A stretch of DNA of 64,000 bases from Otis tarda. Its lineage: Eukaryota; Chordata; Aves; Otidiformes; Otididae. The DNA lies in NCBI GenBank assembly GCA_026413225.1, contig CM048575.1:710001-774000 (forward strand), given 5' to 3'. The notes beneath the pieces are model-generated. The model made no database searches, was not told where the DNA came from, and saw only the letters and a list, made by a program, of their open reading frames with translations. This document shows, in pieces, positions 22,659-43,500 of this stretch; the stretch's first letter is position 1, and the number at the start of each line of letters is the position of its first letter. The translations under genes and the position numbers were made by a program.

Positions 22659-23690
22659 CCCCTGGCAGCCCTTATATCCCCTTTAGAGACCATATATACC
22701 CCCCTTGGGAGCCAAAATACCACCTGTGAGTTCTTGTATCTGCTTTCAGGACCCCATATAGCCCTTACTGGTTCCCTTCAGTGCCCGTATATGCCCCTTT
22801 GAGACCCACAAATACACCCTGTGTGCCCTTATAACCCCCTTTTAGGACCTTATATATGCCACATGAGCCCTCATATCCCCTTTGGGACCCACATATACTC
22901 CATTTGGGATCCTATATACCCCCTTGGGGACTCTAAAAAAGGCTTCTCCAAGCCCTTATATCCCTCTTTGGGGCCCCTTCTAGCCCCTCTGAGCCCTTAT
23001 ATCCCCTTTTGGGACCCCTGTATAGTCACTCTGAACCCTTGTATCTCCTTTAGGGACCATATAGATCCCCTTTGGGACACCATATACCCCCTGGGAGCCG
23101 TTATATCTCATTTAGGGATCCTATAGACCCCTCTTAGGACACCGTACAACCCCTGGGAGCCCTTATATCCCCTTTAGGGACCATACCCGCTTTGGGAGCC
23201 AAAATACCACCAGTGAGCCCTTATATCCCCTTTCAGGACACCATATACCCCATACAGGTCCCCTTATACCCCTTGTGTGCCCATACATGCACCTTAGGGA
23301 CCTCCAAATACACCCTGTGAGCCATTATAACCCCCTTCAGGACTCCATATATGCCCCTTGAGCCCTAATATCCCCTTTGGAACCCATATATACTCCCTTT
23401 GGGATCCTATATAGCCCCTTGGGTACCCTAAAAAAGGCCTCTGAGCCCTTATATCCCTCCTTGGGACTCCTTGCTAGCCCTTCTGAGCTCTTATATCCCT
23501 CTTTGGGACAACTTCTAGCTCCTCTGAGCCCTTATATCCCTCTTTGGGACCCCTTCTATCCCCCCTGAGCCCTCACATCTCTCCTTGGGACCCCATATAG
23601 CCCCTCTGAGACCTTGTATTCCCTTTCAGGACCCTATAGACCTGCTTTGTGACATCATACACCCCCTGGGAGCCCTTATATCCCCTTTCA
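22659..23690 (+). repeat. TATA-rich minisatellite with higher-order period
   Basis: A roughly 30-bp motif of the type CCCTTATATCCCCTTTGGGACC / CATATA recurs about thirty times with drift. A higher-order period of about 490 bp is visible: GGGAGCCAAAATACCACC occurs at about 22,707 and 23,194, and CTAAAAAAGGC at about 22,933 and 23,428. Peptide-like reading frames in it are only translations of the repeat. It is AT/GC-alternating and rich in TATATA steps. Confidence 0.85.
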
Positions 23691-26600
23691 AGAAAGAGGG
23701 GAAAACAGAGCTGGGGAGAACAGAGTTTAAAATATTCAGAGCTGATGAATCAGCCAACGTTGTCTTGGGAGTGACATTTCAATAGGAAGTTGCTGGAAAC
23801 TGGGGGAGGGATGAGCCCCTGCACAGAGGGAGAGGGCAGGCGAAGGGAAACATCTTAATTGAGGAAATTGAAATGTCTCATTAATGAGATTTTTGTGCTG
23901 GTGGAATGAGGTGGTGGTGTTTCGGCAATGGGGGGGAGGAATTTGGGTCCCGTGGTGGGGTTTGGGCGGACCCTCGGCTGTGATGGGGTCCAGCCTCGGC
24001 GCATGGCGGAGGTTTTCCACTGCTGGCACAGCCAGACCCTTTCTCATTGTCAGGGGGTCCCTGGTCAGTGACTCCAATCCCGGACTCCCAGTCCCCATCT
24101 GTTGCTGTTCAAAGTGCATAAAAGGCTTTTAATTTATAGACAAAGGACAGGAACGTGATCTGGGGGTTTTAGCATCCGTGGAGGATGAGCTCTGGTGTTG
24201 TGAGACTCTTTTGTCTCTGGAATAAAAGCTCTTTTTGTGTTGTTTGAGCAATAGATGGTTTGGGTTTTGATTGTTTTTTTTTTTCTTGTTTTTTTACCTT
24301 GTTGCTTTTTTGGAGGCAATAAAATCTACCTATGCAATGTTCCTGCAGCATCTGCTGACAGGGAATTGCGTCTTCATGAGGGTTTGGGGGATACTGAGTT
24401 GATTTCTTGTCCTCTTTTTTTCCTGCCTGAAAGAGGAAATGAGCTTTAATTATTGCAGAGTTGCCTGCTGGCAGGGCCGTGTGGTTTTCCCTGGACTTTG
24501 GGAACCAGCTAATTAAACAGGCTGCTGCAGCGTGCTGGGTCGTGCAGGTCTGTAATGATGGGTCTGCAAGCAGAGGAGAGAATTTTTACTGCATGGTCTC
24601 GCGTTCCTGAGTCTCCTCATCAAGGCCAGGAACCTGACCAGTATATCCCAGTATAACTGGGGTGTGCAATGGTCTGGTGTGGCTCATGGTAAAGGAGCGT
24701 GTTGGGTCTCTTGGGCAATGGGGTTGAAATAGAGATGCATGGAGCTCTCTGCTGAAGTCCTTTAATGGTCCAAAATTAGAAACCCTCTCACACAGCTCTT
24801 GACATCCCTCTGGAGTTGGGGAGTGGAAGCCTGGCTCCTTCTCTGCCTGGAGAAGCCCTAGTGCTCGCATGGGACACCAGCCACTCCCCTTCACCAGTCC
24901 CTGGACTCTGCATGTTCTTCCCAGTCCCACTTGCATGGGGAATAAAATAGCACAAGTTGAGCAGAATTTATAGCTATGAAAGGAGATTGGGAGGGGGGGG
25001 GAAGCAGGGAAGCAGCCCTAGTAATTAATCATAATGTTGGGTTTTTTTCCTTTTTAAATGATGAATTGCAAGTCAAGAAGCATCTCTTCAGGACTGAGAG
25101 CCTGAATCCACCCCAGGCTGCTCCGGAGCAAGGGTGGTGGGAGATATCACCTGCGTCGTCACCGGGAAAGCTGGATTCACTTATTTCCATATGCATAATA
25201 ATGCAATTAAAAAGTCAGCCTCAACCTGCGGTGCAGACAAAGAAACAAGCGGCCAAGCAGCTTCATAATTAATCACATGTGTAAGAATAAAACCTGTTAC
25301 ATTAGGGTTCATTATTTGGTGGATTAATTAAAAAAAAAAAAAAAAAAAAGAACATTTTCTGCATAGCAAATGTGTTACCAGACTGCAGGGATGGGTGCTG
25401 GAAATGGCTTATAGGTGCCTGGCAGCTCCCATGTGCCGGCACATGTCGCTGCATTATTCAGCTGGGCTGGCTGCTGGTTTAACTGGGCTGTGAAATTGCT
25501 GGAGTTGGTGCCTGGATTCATTTTCCAAGGGTGCTGGGTGATGGAGAGGGGGTCTTGGAGTGGTGCTGGAGTAGTGATGCCCCTGCTAGACATCACCTCC
25601 AGGCTGGGAATCCAGGTTTCACATCCACCCCATGCTCCTTATAGGTTTCTGGTTCTTTGGGAACTCAAATCACTTCACAAACCGACACGGCAGAAGTGAT
25701 AAATACTTTAAAATCCAAAGTCTCATTAAGCGGGAGCAGAGTTACAGGCTCCAACACCCCTTTTCCATAGCATTTTCACTAAATCCTCATTTGCATTTAA
25801 ATTACAAATGTAATTTGGGCTGTAGTTTGAGCTGCTGGGCTATTAAAATAAAACTATATCTCGATGACCAGCAGCAGATGGACGCCTTGAATGCAGCCAG
25901 TGCTGTGCAAAGGCTTTTGGTTACCAGGGCTTGCAAAGTAACCTCAGCTAAAGGGGCTCGGGGTTTTATCAAGGTGGGTTTTCCCCAGTACAGGAGAGTT
26001 TTTAAAATTTGAATTTAGAGGTAGTTCCTCTCCTGTCGCTCCCCAAAATGCTGCCCTGAGCGAGACACTGCTCATTTTCAGTGCCTGAGATTCAAAGGAG
26101 AGCTGGAAACTGCTGGCTATCTCTTATTTTATTTTATTTATTTATTTTAGAAAGCATGCTTCCTACACAGAAATGCTATCAAAAGCCCAAAATCACAAGG
26201 GCTGGAGCTGGAAATACTGCCTCAAGCACTTGGCGATGTCCCAGTCGGTGCTGTGGACCCAGCAGATTCAGGTAGGAGCCCAAACTCCATCACACATAGA
26301 GTAGCAGGGGGTGGGATGGGGTGACCTGGGCTTACTTTAATTTCATACAGCTATAGACAGAGAGATATACATCAAGATATATAAGCATACAGAGAGCCCT
26401 CCCAGCACCCCAGCATGGGCAGGTAGAAGCTCCCAGCGGTGTTTCCCCGGGTCAGGATTCCACCGTGGTTTCCCAGCCTGAAGGAGGGGGTGGTGGAGCT
26501 GGTTTTTAGGTGGATGCCATTGTGGGAAGAAGCTGGACCAGCTGAGATGCTGCTGAAACGGGGATACAGGTAATGCTCTAGCTCCGAGTCATTGTGAGGG

Positions 26601-29180
26601 CTCCGATGCAGTGTTTGCCATCAGTGTCCCCTTTTCTCCAGGAATATTCTTTTTTAAATTTTTTTTCATTATTCAGCAAAACCTAAGCTAAGAAAAGCCA
26701 TGATCCTCGCTGCGTCCTGGACTCCCAGCTCTGCCCAACCGTGACTGCATTTAAAAAATAATGACTTGAAGCCTTTTAACCCACTTTAAGGCCATTGCAG
26801 GCACATCTCCGAGCAGGCTGGGAATTTGGTGGATGAAACTAAAGCCCTGTGGGAATGAGAATTGGGGTGGCTGAGCTGGCTGCAGAGTCCCAAGCCAACC
26901 CGCAGTCCCCAGTGTTCACAGCTCGGTCCCCCCGACATGACGCATGTCTGCAAAGAGGCTGCACTGGTGCGGAGATCTCCATCCAGGGATGATGGGGTTC
27001 AATCTCCCCTCTGTCCCTCAGTTTCATTGCTGCACTCTTGGCTGCCGCAGTTGGAAATGCTGCTCCCCTTCATACCTTTACCACCCTCGGTCATGGGGTC
27101 AGTGTTTCTAGGGGATGCTGAGACCCTGGAAAAGGTGGATTAAATAACAGTTTGGGGTCATCACTTTTTTTGGTGGTACCCCCCAAATTCAGATATCAAG
27201 CCAGAATTCTGCTTCATACTGAAGCCTGGAGAAAAACTCAAGATACCTTGGTTTGCAGCATGCAGGGACATCCCACTCCTGTTGGGACACCCAGCCCTGC
27301 CAGGACATCCCACCATTGCCAGCACCTCACCATAACCCAGCTCCAAACCTGGAGCCTTTCCCACCACATGGTGCTGAGGGTTCTGCCCCCAGGTTGGGTG
27401 GAGGTGGAGAGCTGAAGGGCAGTCTCCAACTCTTTCTGGACACCTGAGTCTCTCTTCTCACAGAGCTGAAGCTCAGCCTCGTGGGACCCTGGGGGCTTTC
27501 CCCCAGTTCCTGTCCTGGAGATGATCCTGCTTGCTCTCCCGCACCTGATGCTCCACGAGCAGCCAGGCTTGTGGCGGCAGGGGATGAGGAGACCAAGCGT
27601 GGCTCTGCCAATGGCCCAGGACTCCATCCATGCCTGCAAAGGGATCCTGAGGAGCCCTGGACAGGAGCTGGAGACATCCAGCCTGCTGCAAGGCCGAGCA
27701 GGAGGCTTCTGCTCAGGGTGCGGGACACAGTGTGGGCAGACAAGGAGGATCACTTGCGCACTTGGGCTGCGATTCATTTGAGAACCCAATGGGCAATTTT
27801 GCCCTATTTGGTTCCTTTGAAAAAGAAATTGGTTTTGGCTGTCTCCTCGGCTCTGCCTTCCTAACAGGGAGGCTGCAATTTCCACAGGCTCCAGAGAAAG
27901 GTAGGGCTGGGAATGAGAGGTAATGGCCTTTATGAGGCTAAATTGATGCAACTGGAAAAACCAGAGACACAACCCAGGCTCTCCATCCAGCCCACGAGCC
28001 CCAGGTGCACCTGGGCGCTCGCCTGCTTCCTCCGGTTTCATCCATTTGTCCACTAAATGCTATTACCACACCCTCCCAGCCTCCTCCTCCTCGGCCTGTT
28101 TGACCTCCCGGCCGCAGCCACAGTGGTGGGAAGGCAAGAGGAAGGAGAAAATCACGGCTCCCAGACACTGCTTGCAGCTGGTGCAGGGGTGGCGGGGGTG
28201 ATTCAGGGAGTAGAAGGCTGGGAGGACCCATCGGTCATCGTTTAGCGGCAGATAATGCGGTCCAGAGGTCCCTGACCGGTGGCTGCTGCAGGATGCACTG
28301 CCTCAGACCTCAGCCGCTTCTTCAGAGGGATGGTGGCTCCATCCAGACGAGTACTGAGCATGAAATCCCAAAATCTCTGCCCCTCATGGGCTGTGGGTCC
28401 TTTCTCAGTGCTTGCATGACCTCCGTCCCTGCCTGGGGAATTATGAACTCCTCAAGTCTCCACAGATCATTCCTGTAATGAGATCTTTCTTGGCCTTCAC
28501 GTCTTCGGAGGGAGATGGCTGAGGAGCGGTTCTCCATCACCCTGACGGATGCTGGGCCAGGGGGAATTTGGATCGGCACATGGACATGGGGTGAGCCTGG
28601 GACACGCCCTGCTTCGTCCCCCCACCTGTCCCCTGGCCGTATCCGTGTTCCCAGTGTCACAGCCGTGTCCAGGGCTGCCCTGGCTGCAGTCAGAGGTCTC
28701 TAAATAATACAATAGTGACGTTAACAGTAGGAAGTTGTCCTCCAGGGCCAGTCCCAATTTGAAGTACTCCAGTAAAATTTTTACTCTGGATCTGGAGCTC
28801 TTTGATAACACTGTCTCTGAAGCAGCATCGTTTTTCTTTCCCACCTCTGGCTGTTTTTTGGACACAGCTCAGAGGGGGGGGTGGAGTGAGGCCCCGTGAA
28901 GTGGTGTCACCATCCAGCATAGTCCCCATCTGCCACCTGACATGGGAGGTTCCCCCCCATACCACGAGCTGCGATGCCACCTTGGCCCATGCGGGAGGAG
29001 AAGCACGTGGTCATTGCAGTCACGGCATCACAGGATGGTTGGGTTTTGCCAACAGCCGTGTGTTAGAGGGTGACTGCCCCAGCCAGGGAAACTGGGGGTT
29101 CCAGCTCTTCCCAGCCACAGTGTGAGCAGCAGCAGAGCAGCTCTGCCCGGGTTGCCTCTTGTTTTGATCTTCTCCCTGCA
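23691..29180. other. No gene recognised (5.5 kb)
   Basis: This is mostly unique-looking sequence downstream of OPRD1 and opposite to its direction of transcription. It has an A run at about 25,329-25,349 and an ATTTTATTT run near 26,120-26,150. I see no splice-flanked conserved coding exon or RNA gene. The distal OPRD1 3' UTR could extend into it, but I could not place a convincing polyadenylation signal close to the stop. Confidence 0.4.
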
Positions 29181-29183
29181 CTG

Positions 29184-29338
29184 AGAGAGGGAGTCACCAT
29201 CCCTGAAGGTGTTCAAAGAACGTGTAGACATGTCACTCCAGGGCATGGTTTAGCAGGCATGGTGGTGTTGGGCTGATGGTTGGACTTGGTGATCTTGGAG
29301 GTCTCTTCCAGCCTTAAGATTCTACGATTCTGTGATTG
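29184..29338 (+). repeat. CR1 3'-end fragment
   Basis: The sequence matches the extreme 3' end of CR1 ORF2 and its tail: GAGTCACCATCCCTGAAGG, then GGTGTTGGGCTGATGGTTGG, and the tail GATTCTACGATTCTGTGATT. It lies about 200 bp beyond the OPRD1 stop codon and antisense to that gene, probably inside its 3' UTR. Confidence 0.8.
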
Positions 29339-29540
29339 CTTGGTGAGTCCTGATTCCCCCATCCGCCATTCTCCAGGAGGAAAAAAGTCTTTGTGGTCAC
29401 TCGCTTTCAATCTGAACAAAACCCAGTGGCATTATCGAGCTCCGCTAGAGCTCCATGGTGGTGGTGACCTGGGTCACTTCCGAGGGCAGGTCGTCCCCTC
29501 CGTGGCTCCGGCAGCCCCTCTGGAGGCTGCCCGCATCTAG

Positions 29541-36518
<6,978 letters not shown>

Positions 36519-36529
36519 GGCCCGCGGGC

Positions 36530-37110
36530 GGCCCTGGCCCCGCCGGGATCCGAGGACCGCGGGTTCGAGCCCCACTCCCGGCCGCCGCCGCCGCCTCCGG
36601 CCCCCGCCCGGCAGAAGGGCTGCCGCTATAAACCCGGGCTGTCCCCGAGCCACGTGGGGCCGGGCGGCCCAGCCCACACCCCTGCGTCCCCTCCCGCTCC
36701 TGCCTCTCCCCATCCCTGCATCCCCCCATCCCTGCCTGCTTCCCATCCCTGCCCACTTCCCCCGCGTCCCTGCCCCTCCATTCCTCCATCCCTGCCTTTG
36801 TCCCCGCCCGGTCCCTACTCGCATCTCCCTCGCCTGTCGCTATCTCCTGCCTGCCCCCGCCCCCCCTCCCCAAGTCGCTTCCTTCCCAGCCCCTGCCTGA
36901 CATCGTCCCCTTGATCCCTGCCTCCCTTCCCACTTCCCGGCTCCCCACCTGCATTCCCCCATCCCTGCCAGCCTTCCCCTCCCCGGTCCCTGTCTGTCCC
37001 CCCACCTCGGTCTCTGCCCGCCACCCTCCCCTGGAGCCAGCGAGGGCTGCAAGGGCGACCCCGAGCACTTGGGGGGGGGCCTGGACTTGGGTTGGGGGGG
37101 CGATGTAAAG
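36530..37110 (-). promoter_or_regulatory. OPRD1: Probable OPRD1 promoter and upstream C-rich tract
   Basis: The 100-150 bp above the ATG are GC-rich with clustered CGCC/GCC repeats (36,540-36,620). No consensus TATA box lies on the transcribed strand. From about 36,690 to 37,020 an irregular CATCCCTGCCTGC-type repeat makes the minus strand G-rich, with G-run clusters that could form quadruplexes. A TATA-less, GC-rich promoter is typical of opioid receptor genes. The start site is not visible from sequence. Confidence 0.45.
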
Positions 37111-37179
37111 AAAAAAAAGCTGGGATCTCTCTGATTCTCCCTGTGCCTTTTCTTGCCCCATATGCTGTGGAGTGGAGGA

Positions 37180-37500
37180 CTGGGGGGTGCTGGATGGATT
37201 TGGGGGTTGCTGAGGAGGTTTGGGGGCATGTTCCAGGGGATTTGGTGAGGATGCTATGGGCTGAGGGCTTGGGGGATGCTGTCAGTGGAGAGGTTTGGAA
37301 GAATGCTGGGGAGCGGGTTGTGGGGGGATCTGGAGGGTTCTGTGGAGTGAGGGGTGTGGGAATGCTGAAACAGGACTTAGGGAGAAATGCTGGGGGGTTG
37401 GAGAGATAGCAAGGAGGGGTGGGGAGAGGATAAGGAGAGATGCTGCTGCAGGGCGAGGGATTTGGGGGAATGCTGCAGGCTGGGGGTGCAAGCATGGACC
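37180..37500 (+). repeat. G-rich degenerate repeat
   Basis: The interval is a drifted array of GGGGGATGCTG / GGGTTTGGGGG-like units of roughly 20-35 bp, upstream of OPRD1. No coding sequence is seen. Confidence 0.5.
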
Positions 37501-40500
37501 CATCGGCACTGCCTGCTCCGCAGAGCTGGGCTTTGGGGCATGCTGAGGATCACCCTCCCTGCACCATCCTTGGGGTAGGACCCCACCCTCCTCCAGCAGG
37601 AGGAACCCTTTTCAGGGTCTGCAAAGCAGAGGGGCAGGAGCCTTATTTTTCCCAGAGACCCAGTGGATGTGGGGGATGCAGGAGACCCTCTTTGGGGTGC
37701 CATTGTCGCCCCTTCATTTTGGGGACTGATTCCTCCACTGTCCTGTGCCCTGGGACAGCGCTGACTGGATCTGGGAGGAGGGATCACTGCAATTTGGGGT
37801 GCTTTTGGCTTGGGAGGGATGGAGTGGGGGACGCAGGGTGGGGAGGAGAGGCCAGCAGCTGGTTCAGCCCTGGAGATGGGGTGTTTGATCTGCGCAGGCA
37901 TGAAACTCCTGCGGCATGAAAGCATCCTGATGTTTCATCAAGCACCTCATAAAAACACTGAGGAGGGAATTAATACTGTTTCATTTATCCGACAGTTAGA
38001 ATGCTAAACAGCTCCTGGGCTGCTGACCGAGCAGGCAGCAGCGACTTGCAGTGGGTTCCTGCCGCCACGGAGCAAGGGTTTTGGTGGCCGCAGTCCCAGC
38101 TTTGTCCGGGCAGGGTGGGTACAGGTGGGAATTGGGAGTTTTGGGATGGTTTTAATGTGCTGTGTCTGCCTTGGGACCTGAGCTTTCCGTCCTTGCGCCA
38201 TCAGCATCAGCCTCTGCCTGGTGTTCCCATTCCTGTGATGAAGGAGGAGGCATCCAAGGAGGCATCCAAAGCCCAAGCGGGTGTCTTCCCCGTGTGTTTG
38301 TCCTCTGGGATGGGATGTAGGCTTTAAACCCCTTCCCGGGGTGGAAACTATGACCCAGGCCTGGAGAAAGGCGGCTCTGACAGAGCCTGGCTGCTGATCG
38401 CTCCAAGCGGGAGGGAAACATCAAGTCAGGGAGTGCAAAAGAGCTTTTCAGGGAGTGCAAAAGAGCTTTTTGCGTGGCCAAGGAGATCTTTGGGAGAGGG
38501 CTCATCACTTTGCTTGGCTCTCAGCATGGCTGCAGTCCCCACATTGCCCCTTTTCCATCCACAAAGGACTAATCATCCTGGCAGCTTCCAGCAAACGCGT
38601 CCTTTCAGGTCAGCCTGGGTATTTATTTATGGACTTTTTTAGCTGGAATGTTAAAAATAAACCCAGCAGATACGTAAAACAAATGGAAAATCTTTAGAGT
38701 TTTGCTGTTCATCCGCCTGCACTCGGTTGTTGCCGTCCCAGCTGCTGAGCTGGTCTACTGCCTTGGAGATGGTTTCCAAAATTGGGGAAACTGAGGCAGG
38801 GAGGTCGTGTCAGAGGGGGAGCATCACCCCATCATGAGGCTTAGAGCCCAAGGATCATGGCCAAGCAGGCGAAGGGAAGTGGTGGCTCCAGCAAGTCCTG
38901 GCCCCATGGCTGGCGCTGATCCATCCCCACCCAGAAGTGAGGGTGCCCAGGCAGCCGGGACGTCCCTCCGCACCCTGAGTTTTATCAGAGCTGCTTTATC
39001 TTGGCTGGAGTCGCACTCTCCCATGGGCATCACTCCTCTTAGCAAGTTCTCCGTGGCATCACCTTGGCTAGTATTTTCTCCTCCGCATCCTGGATAACAG
39101 CAAGGGGGGGGTGCTGCCTCTCCCATCCCCTCCAAACAGCCCCTGAGAGCAGTTAAATCAAATCAAGATGGTGAGAACGATGCCGAGGAAAATTCATGAT
39201 GCTTGTGTGCCCGGCGAGCTGGGGTCTGTCTGGGGGGATTTACAGCCACGGCTGCCAGCAGCGGTGTTTTGGTTTACTCAGAGGCTGCAAACTCGACAAA
39301 GTGTATTTCACTGTGGGTAGACTCTCTTCCCCTCTGGAATTTATTGGTTTTAATTAAAATGGCTGTAAAAATAACATGGAGGAGGCATGAATCTGCTCTG
39401 GCAGGACTCTGGTCAAAATCCATGGGAATCTCTGGAGGCTAATGCGGGAGGAAATGGTGGGACGTGATTTCTCCCCAAAGATTCTCGGGATGCTGATCCT
39501 CTCTATGTGCCGCTCACCTTGTCTTGTGTGGTTCTGTGGGAACGATCCTTGCACTGGGGCTCCAAAAACGCCGGAACAGCTGCGTCTTGGGCTGAGGTGT
39601 GAGCCAGGGACCCAGGTCACCACCGCAGCTCTGCCAGATATATAACTGTAACACAAGTATAAATATATAAGAATATAAATATATAAATATTTACATATTG
39701 GTACAATTTCCAATTTGGCAGCCAGCCTGAGTCTCGACTGTGGCAATTCAGGGCTGTGATGCATAGAAGGGAAGATGTGATTTTTCTTTCCCCTCCCCGG
39801 CACTTGACTTTTACTAGATTTTTACCCCAAATATGATGAAGCAGCTCTGGGGCAGTCAGCCACAATGGCTGGTAGCTAGGCTAAGGGCAGCTTTTGGCCA
39901 GAGGAGCAGCCCCAGGTGTTGGATGTACCGACTTTCCCTGACTTGTAGCGCAGTTCATCGGCTGCTTTCTCCCCTCTCAGTGCTACACAAGCAAGTTTTT
40001 TTATTTGTGCAGGGTTTTGCTTTTAAAGCAAGTACTGCTCAGACCTGGGGCTCGGCATCTGTGATCAATCCCATGGGGACTGGGACTGACCGAAACACTG
40101 CTGTGGGCGCTGCATCCCAGTCCTGTTGTTGTTTGTGACCCTCCCTAACACCCTGGCATGAACTGGTGCGGGATGGCACCCACAGGTAGGGATGCACCAC
40201 ATCTGTGGGCACATTTTTCCTCCATCTCTTCGCCTGCTTTTACGCTTGACCTTGACTGAAGCATTTCGTGGGCCTCTTCATCGCTGGAACACTGCAACAC
40301 GGGTGCTCAAGTGGAGCCAAAATAACCCCGTTGTGGCAGCAAATGAATAAACCCCCTCAACAAACCCACAGCACCAGAAATCAAAATCAGATGCCGCTTA
40401 GAAAGTTTCCTGAAGGTTTCAGCTGCACTCTGCCAAGGGAAAGAATTCATTTGCTCTCGGTGGCAAATGCAGGGGAGGAATGTGGTACGGGGAGGCAACA

Positions 40501-43500
40501 GCTCACTGACTCCTTTCGCTTCTGCTTGGCAAAACCATCCACTCTCGAGGGCGTGAACCCATCGTGGGGTCTGCAGGCGAAGCCTGAAAATAGCAGGATG
40601 CATAAGAGGAACCAGGAAGGTCATCAGGCTGGGAGGCTGCTGGGCTAAGCGAGGCAGACAGCAGCCAGGGCAGAGCGGAGTGAGCTTGAAATCGGTCCTG
40701 CCGCAGGAGCCTCAGCTCGATGGCTCGAGGCTGAGCTGCTGGGGCTCTTCAGGTCAGATTTGGGAAGGTGGAGATGGGATCTAGGCTCCCACAAGGCTGG
40801 AAATCCAAGCGGGTGCTGCAGCAACCTACAAAAAGAGCAGGGTTGAGTTTGTACTCGGTGGGTGCTGCAGGAGGCTGATTGGGGTGTCCTGCCTGGAAAA
40901 CATCCTGGGGATGGACCCTGGACCATCACCTCTCCAAGCTGGAGAGCAAACGGGCTGTAACCAGCCTGCAGCCTCCGATGGGGAAGCTGCATGGAAAGAG
41001 AGGTGGAAGGAGCAGAGGAGAAGTGCCCAAATTAATCCTCTGTGATTAACAAAGCTGCCAGGTCAAGGCTGAGCATGGCCATGCTGGACTTGTGCAATCC
41101 CCACGGACCCTGGTTCCCCTTTGGGTATGGAGAGGATGGGTGCTGGGCACTGGGACCAGCACCAGCCTCAGCGACCAGGTGGGGTTGTGGTGAGAGCAGT
41201 TCATCCGTCCTTTTGTCCATCTGTCCATCCATCCATCCATCCATCCCCATGCGTAATTGGTACACCAACCCCTGCAGATGGGATTTTTCCCAACCCCACC
41301 TGCTCCTCCTGAGCTGCCGTTCTACTTCTTCAGGGCCTGATTCACCCCATCTTGCCTCAGCCCCTCCAGGCAGGTTGGAGGGATGTGCTCGGAAGATTTC
41401 TATCTCTCTCATTGCATCTACGAGAAACCCAAGAGGTCAGAGCACCAGAGGCACGTGGGTAGAGCCCAGCTTGTGGTGAGCCACTTTTGGGAGGGGAGCT
41501 GTTTGGCATCCAGCTCCCCTTGTTTAGAAGGACGTGCGGAATCGCACCTTGGGGAATTGCAGCAGAAAACATCGTCCTGTTTGCTGTGGGTCTGAGAGGT
41601 TTTGGGGCTTTGCAAGAAAGGAAGTGAATGGACCAGATGCTTCATGAGCATCAGCACTGGTACCCACCAAGCTGTTCCCCCTGGCTCCGTGGGGCTCAGT
41701 ACTTTCCCTCCCTCCACTGACAGCTCCAGGTAAATTGGCCTTGAAGAGGAAAATAGGCTGATGTGTGTGGTTTGTTTTCCCATGTCAACAGATCTGAGTG
41801 TTCTCATACTTTGTGGGGCAGCTGCTGGGAAAGAACAAAGCCCATCCATCAGGGGAGTTAAAATTAGATGAGATTCTTCTCTGCCTTGCCATTATGCATG
41901 ACTGAATGGTGAGAGGGTTTGGGTTGTTTTTTTTTTTTGCAGCATTATTTCCTCAGCATTGCATGCAGGGAGGCTGTCTCCCAGGGCAAGGGGTCTGCGT
42001 AGCAGTGGACGCGCTGCGAGGTGGCTGGGCTTGGGGCTGGGCTGGGAGGTGGGGTGGGAAATCTCAGCTGGGCACTTGGCAGGTTCCTGGAGATCAGCGG
42101 TGTCCTGGGGAGGGTGATGCTACTGGTGTCCTTGGGATGTTCTCAGTGTCCCCAGGATACAAGGGAGACTGTCCCCTCGCCAGCCTGCCCCGAGCTCCCT
42201 GCTCCCACCCCAGGCTGGGCACACTGATGGTCCATACAAACACTTCAGCTGGTTCAGACTGTTTCCTTGCACAATGCCACCAAATGGATTGTTTTGAGGT
42301 GTTACTGAACCCTTTTCCTTCACCCAGGGTCATACCCAGCCCCATAGCAGGGACGGGGCCAGTGTATGGCTCATGGGCACTGCCAGCCTCCCTGAGCTGT
42401 GCCGGCAGCGAAGGACGCTGCACCATATCCCATGGGAGTCCTTTTTTTTTTTTTTTTTAAAATCCCTGATTGTTGCTTGTTTGGGTATTTTCAACCCCCT
42501 CCTCGGTGACGCCTTTGGCTGACAATGGAGCATTGATTGGGAACTGGCAGCGTCTCCCCAGATTTCAGGGAGATGTGAGCCCGGGATGGCTCCCGGGGGC
42601 AGCAATGCTGCTTTCCATCGATGCGTGTCGGAAGTGTTAACAACCTGTGAGTCATCTCATCAATGAACTGTCTTGGGGAGGGGGGATCCAGGGCCGGATG
42701 CTGCTCTGAACTCGAGCTGGGATGGAAAAATCAAGCTTTTAGCTGCGGCTGGTGGGAATTGGTGTGAACATCAGCCCTGGGCTCCCCAAGGTGGCTGGGG
42801 CTGGGTTTTCAGGGCAGAAAGCAGGACCCTTGAGGCTGGGACATGGGGACCGTGTCCTGGTGCCTGTGGCCGGCCGTGACGTGCTGGAAGGATGAGGGCC
42901 TATATGCATGTGCATGTGTGCAGACACACGTGTTACACTACCAAGCGACAGGGAGGAGGCTGATGACCAGCTTTCCTAAGGGAACGAGGTCCATTTGTCC
43001 GTCTCCTGCGGATCTGACAGGGAATTTGCTGCCGCCTCTTTCTGTATCAGCAGGACAGGGGTTAGACCCAGGCCAGACCCAGGTCAGATCCCCTGTGCCA
43101 CCTTCAACCACCCTGGGCATGGAGGAGGCAGTTTTCCTTCTCAGCATAAAAGGCATTACTTTTTCTGCAGTCTTTTAGCTTCCTGCTACAGCACCTGGGG
43201 GATGCTCCAGCCATGACCCACGGTCCCCGCAGCCACGCCATCACCAGCGCATCCACCATAGAGCCGGTGCCAGGCCGGGATGGACGTGTGGGTGTTCAGC
43301 TCATTGATTCACCTCCTCCGAGAGCTCCAGGGCCGCTGGGGAGGAAGCGGTTGTTGTCTTTGATGTTATGAATCCAGGTCAGCGTTAAACCAGCCACAAC
43401 CCTGCTGTTCTCTAACGGTGCCGAATCACAGGGGGCAGCCCGGCTCCTCTCCCCAGGCCCTGCTTCTGTGCCTCTTGCTCCGGGCCCAGAGCTCGGTTCT

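Noticed and set aside
22821-23785. Proline/tyrosine-rich repetitive reading frames
   Set aside because: They are translations of the TATA-rich minisatellite, with no start context or conservation.
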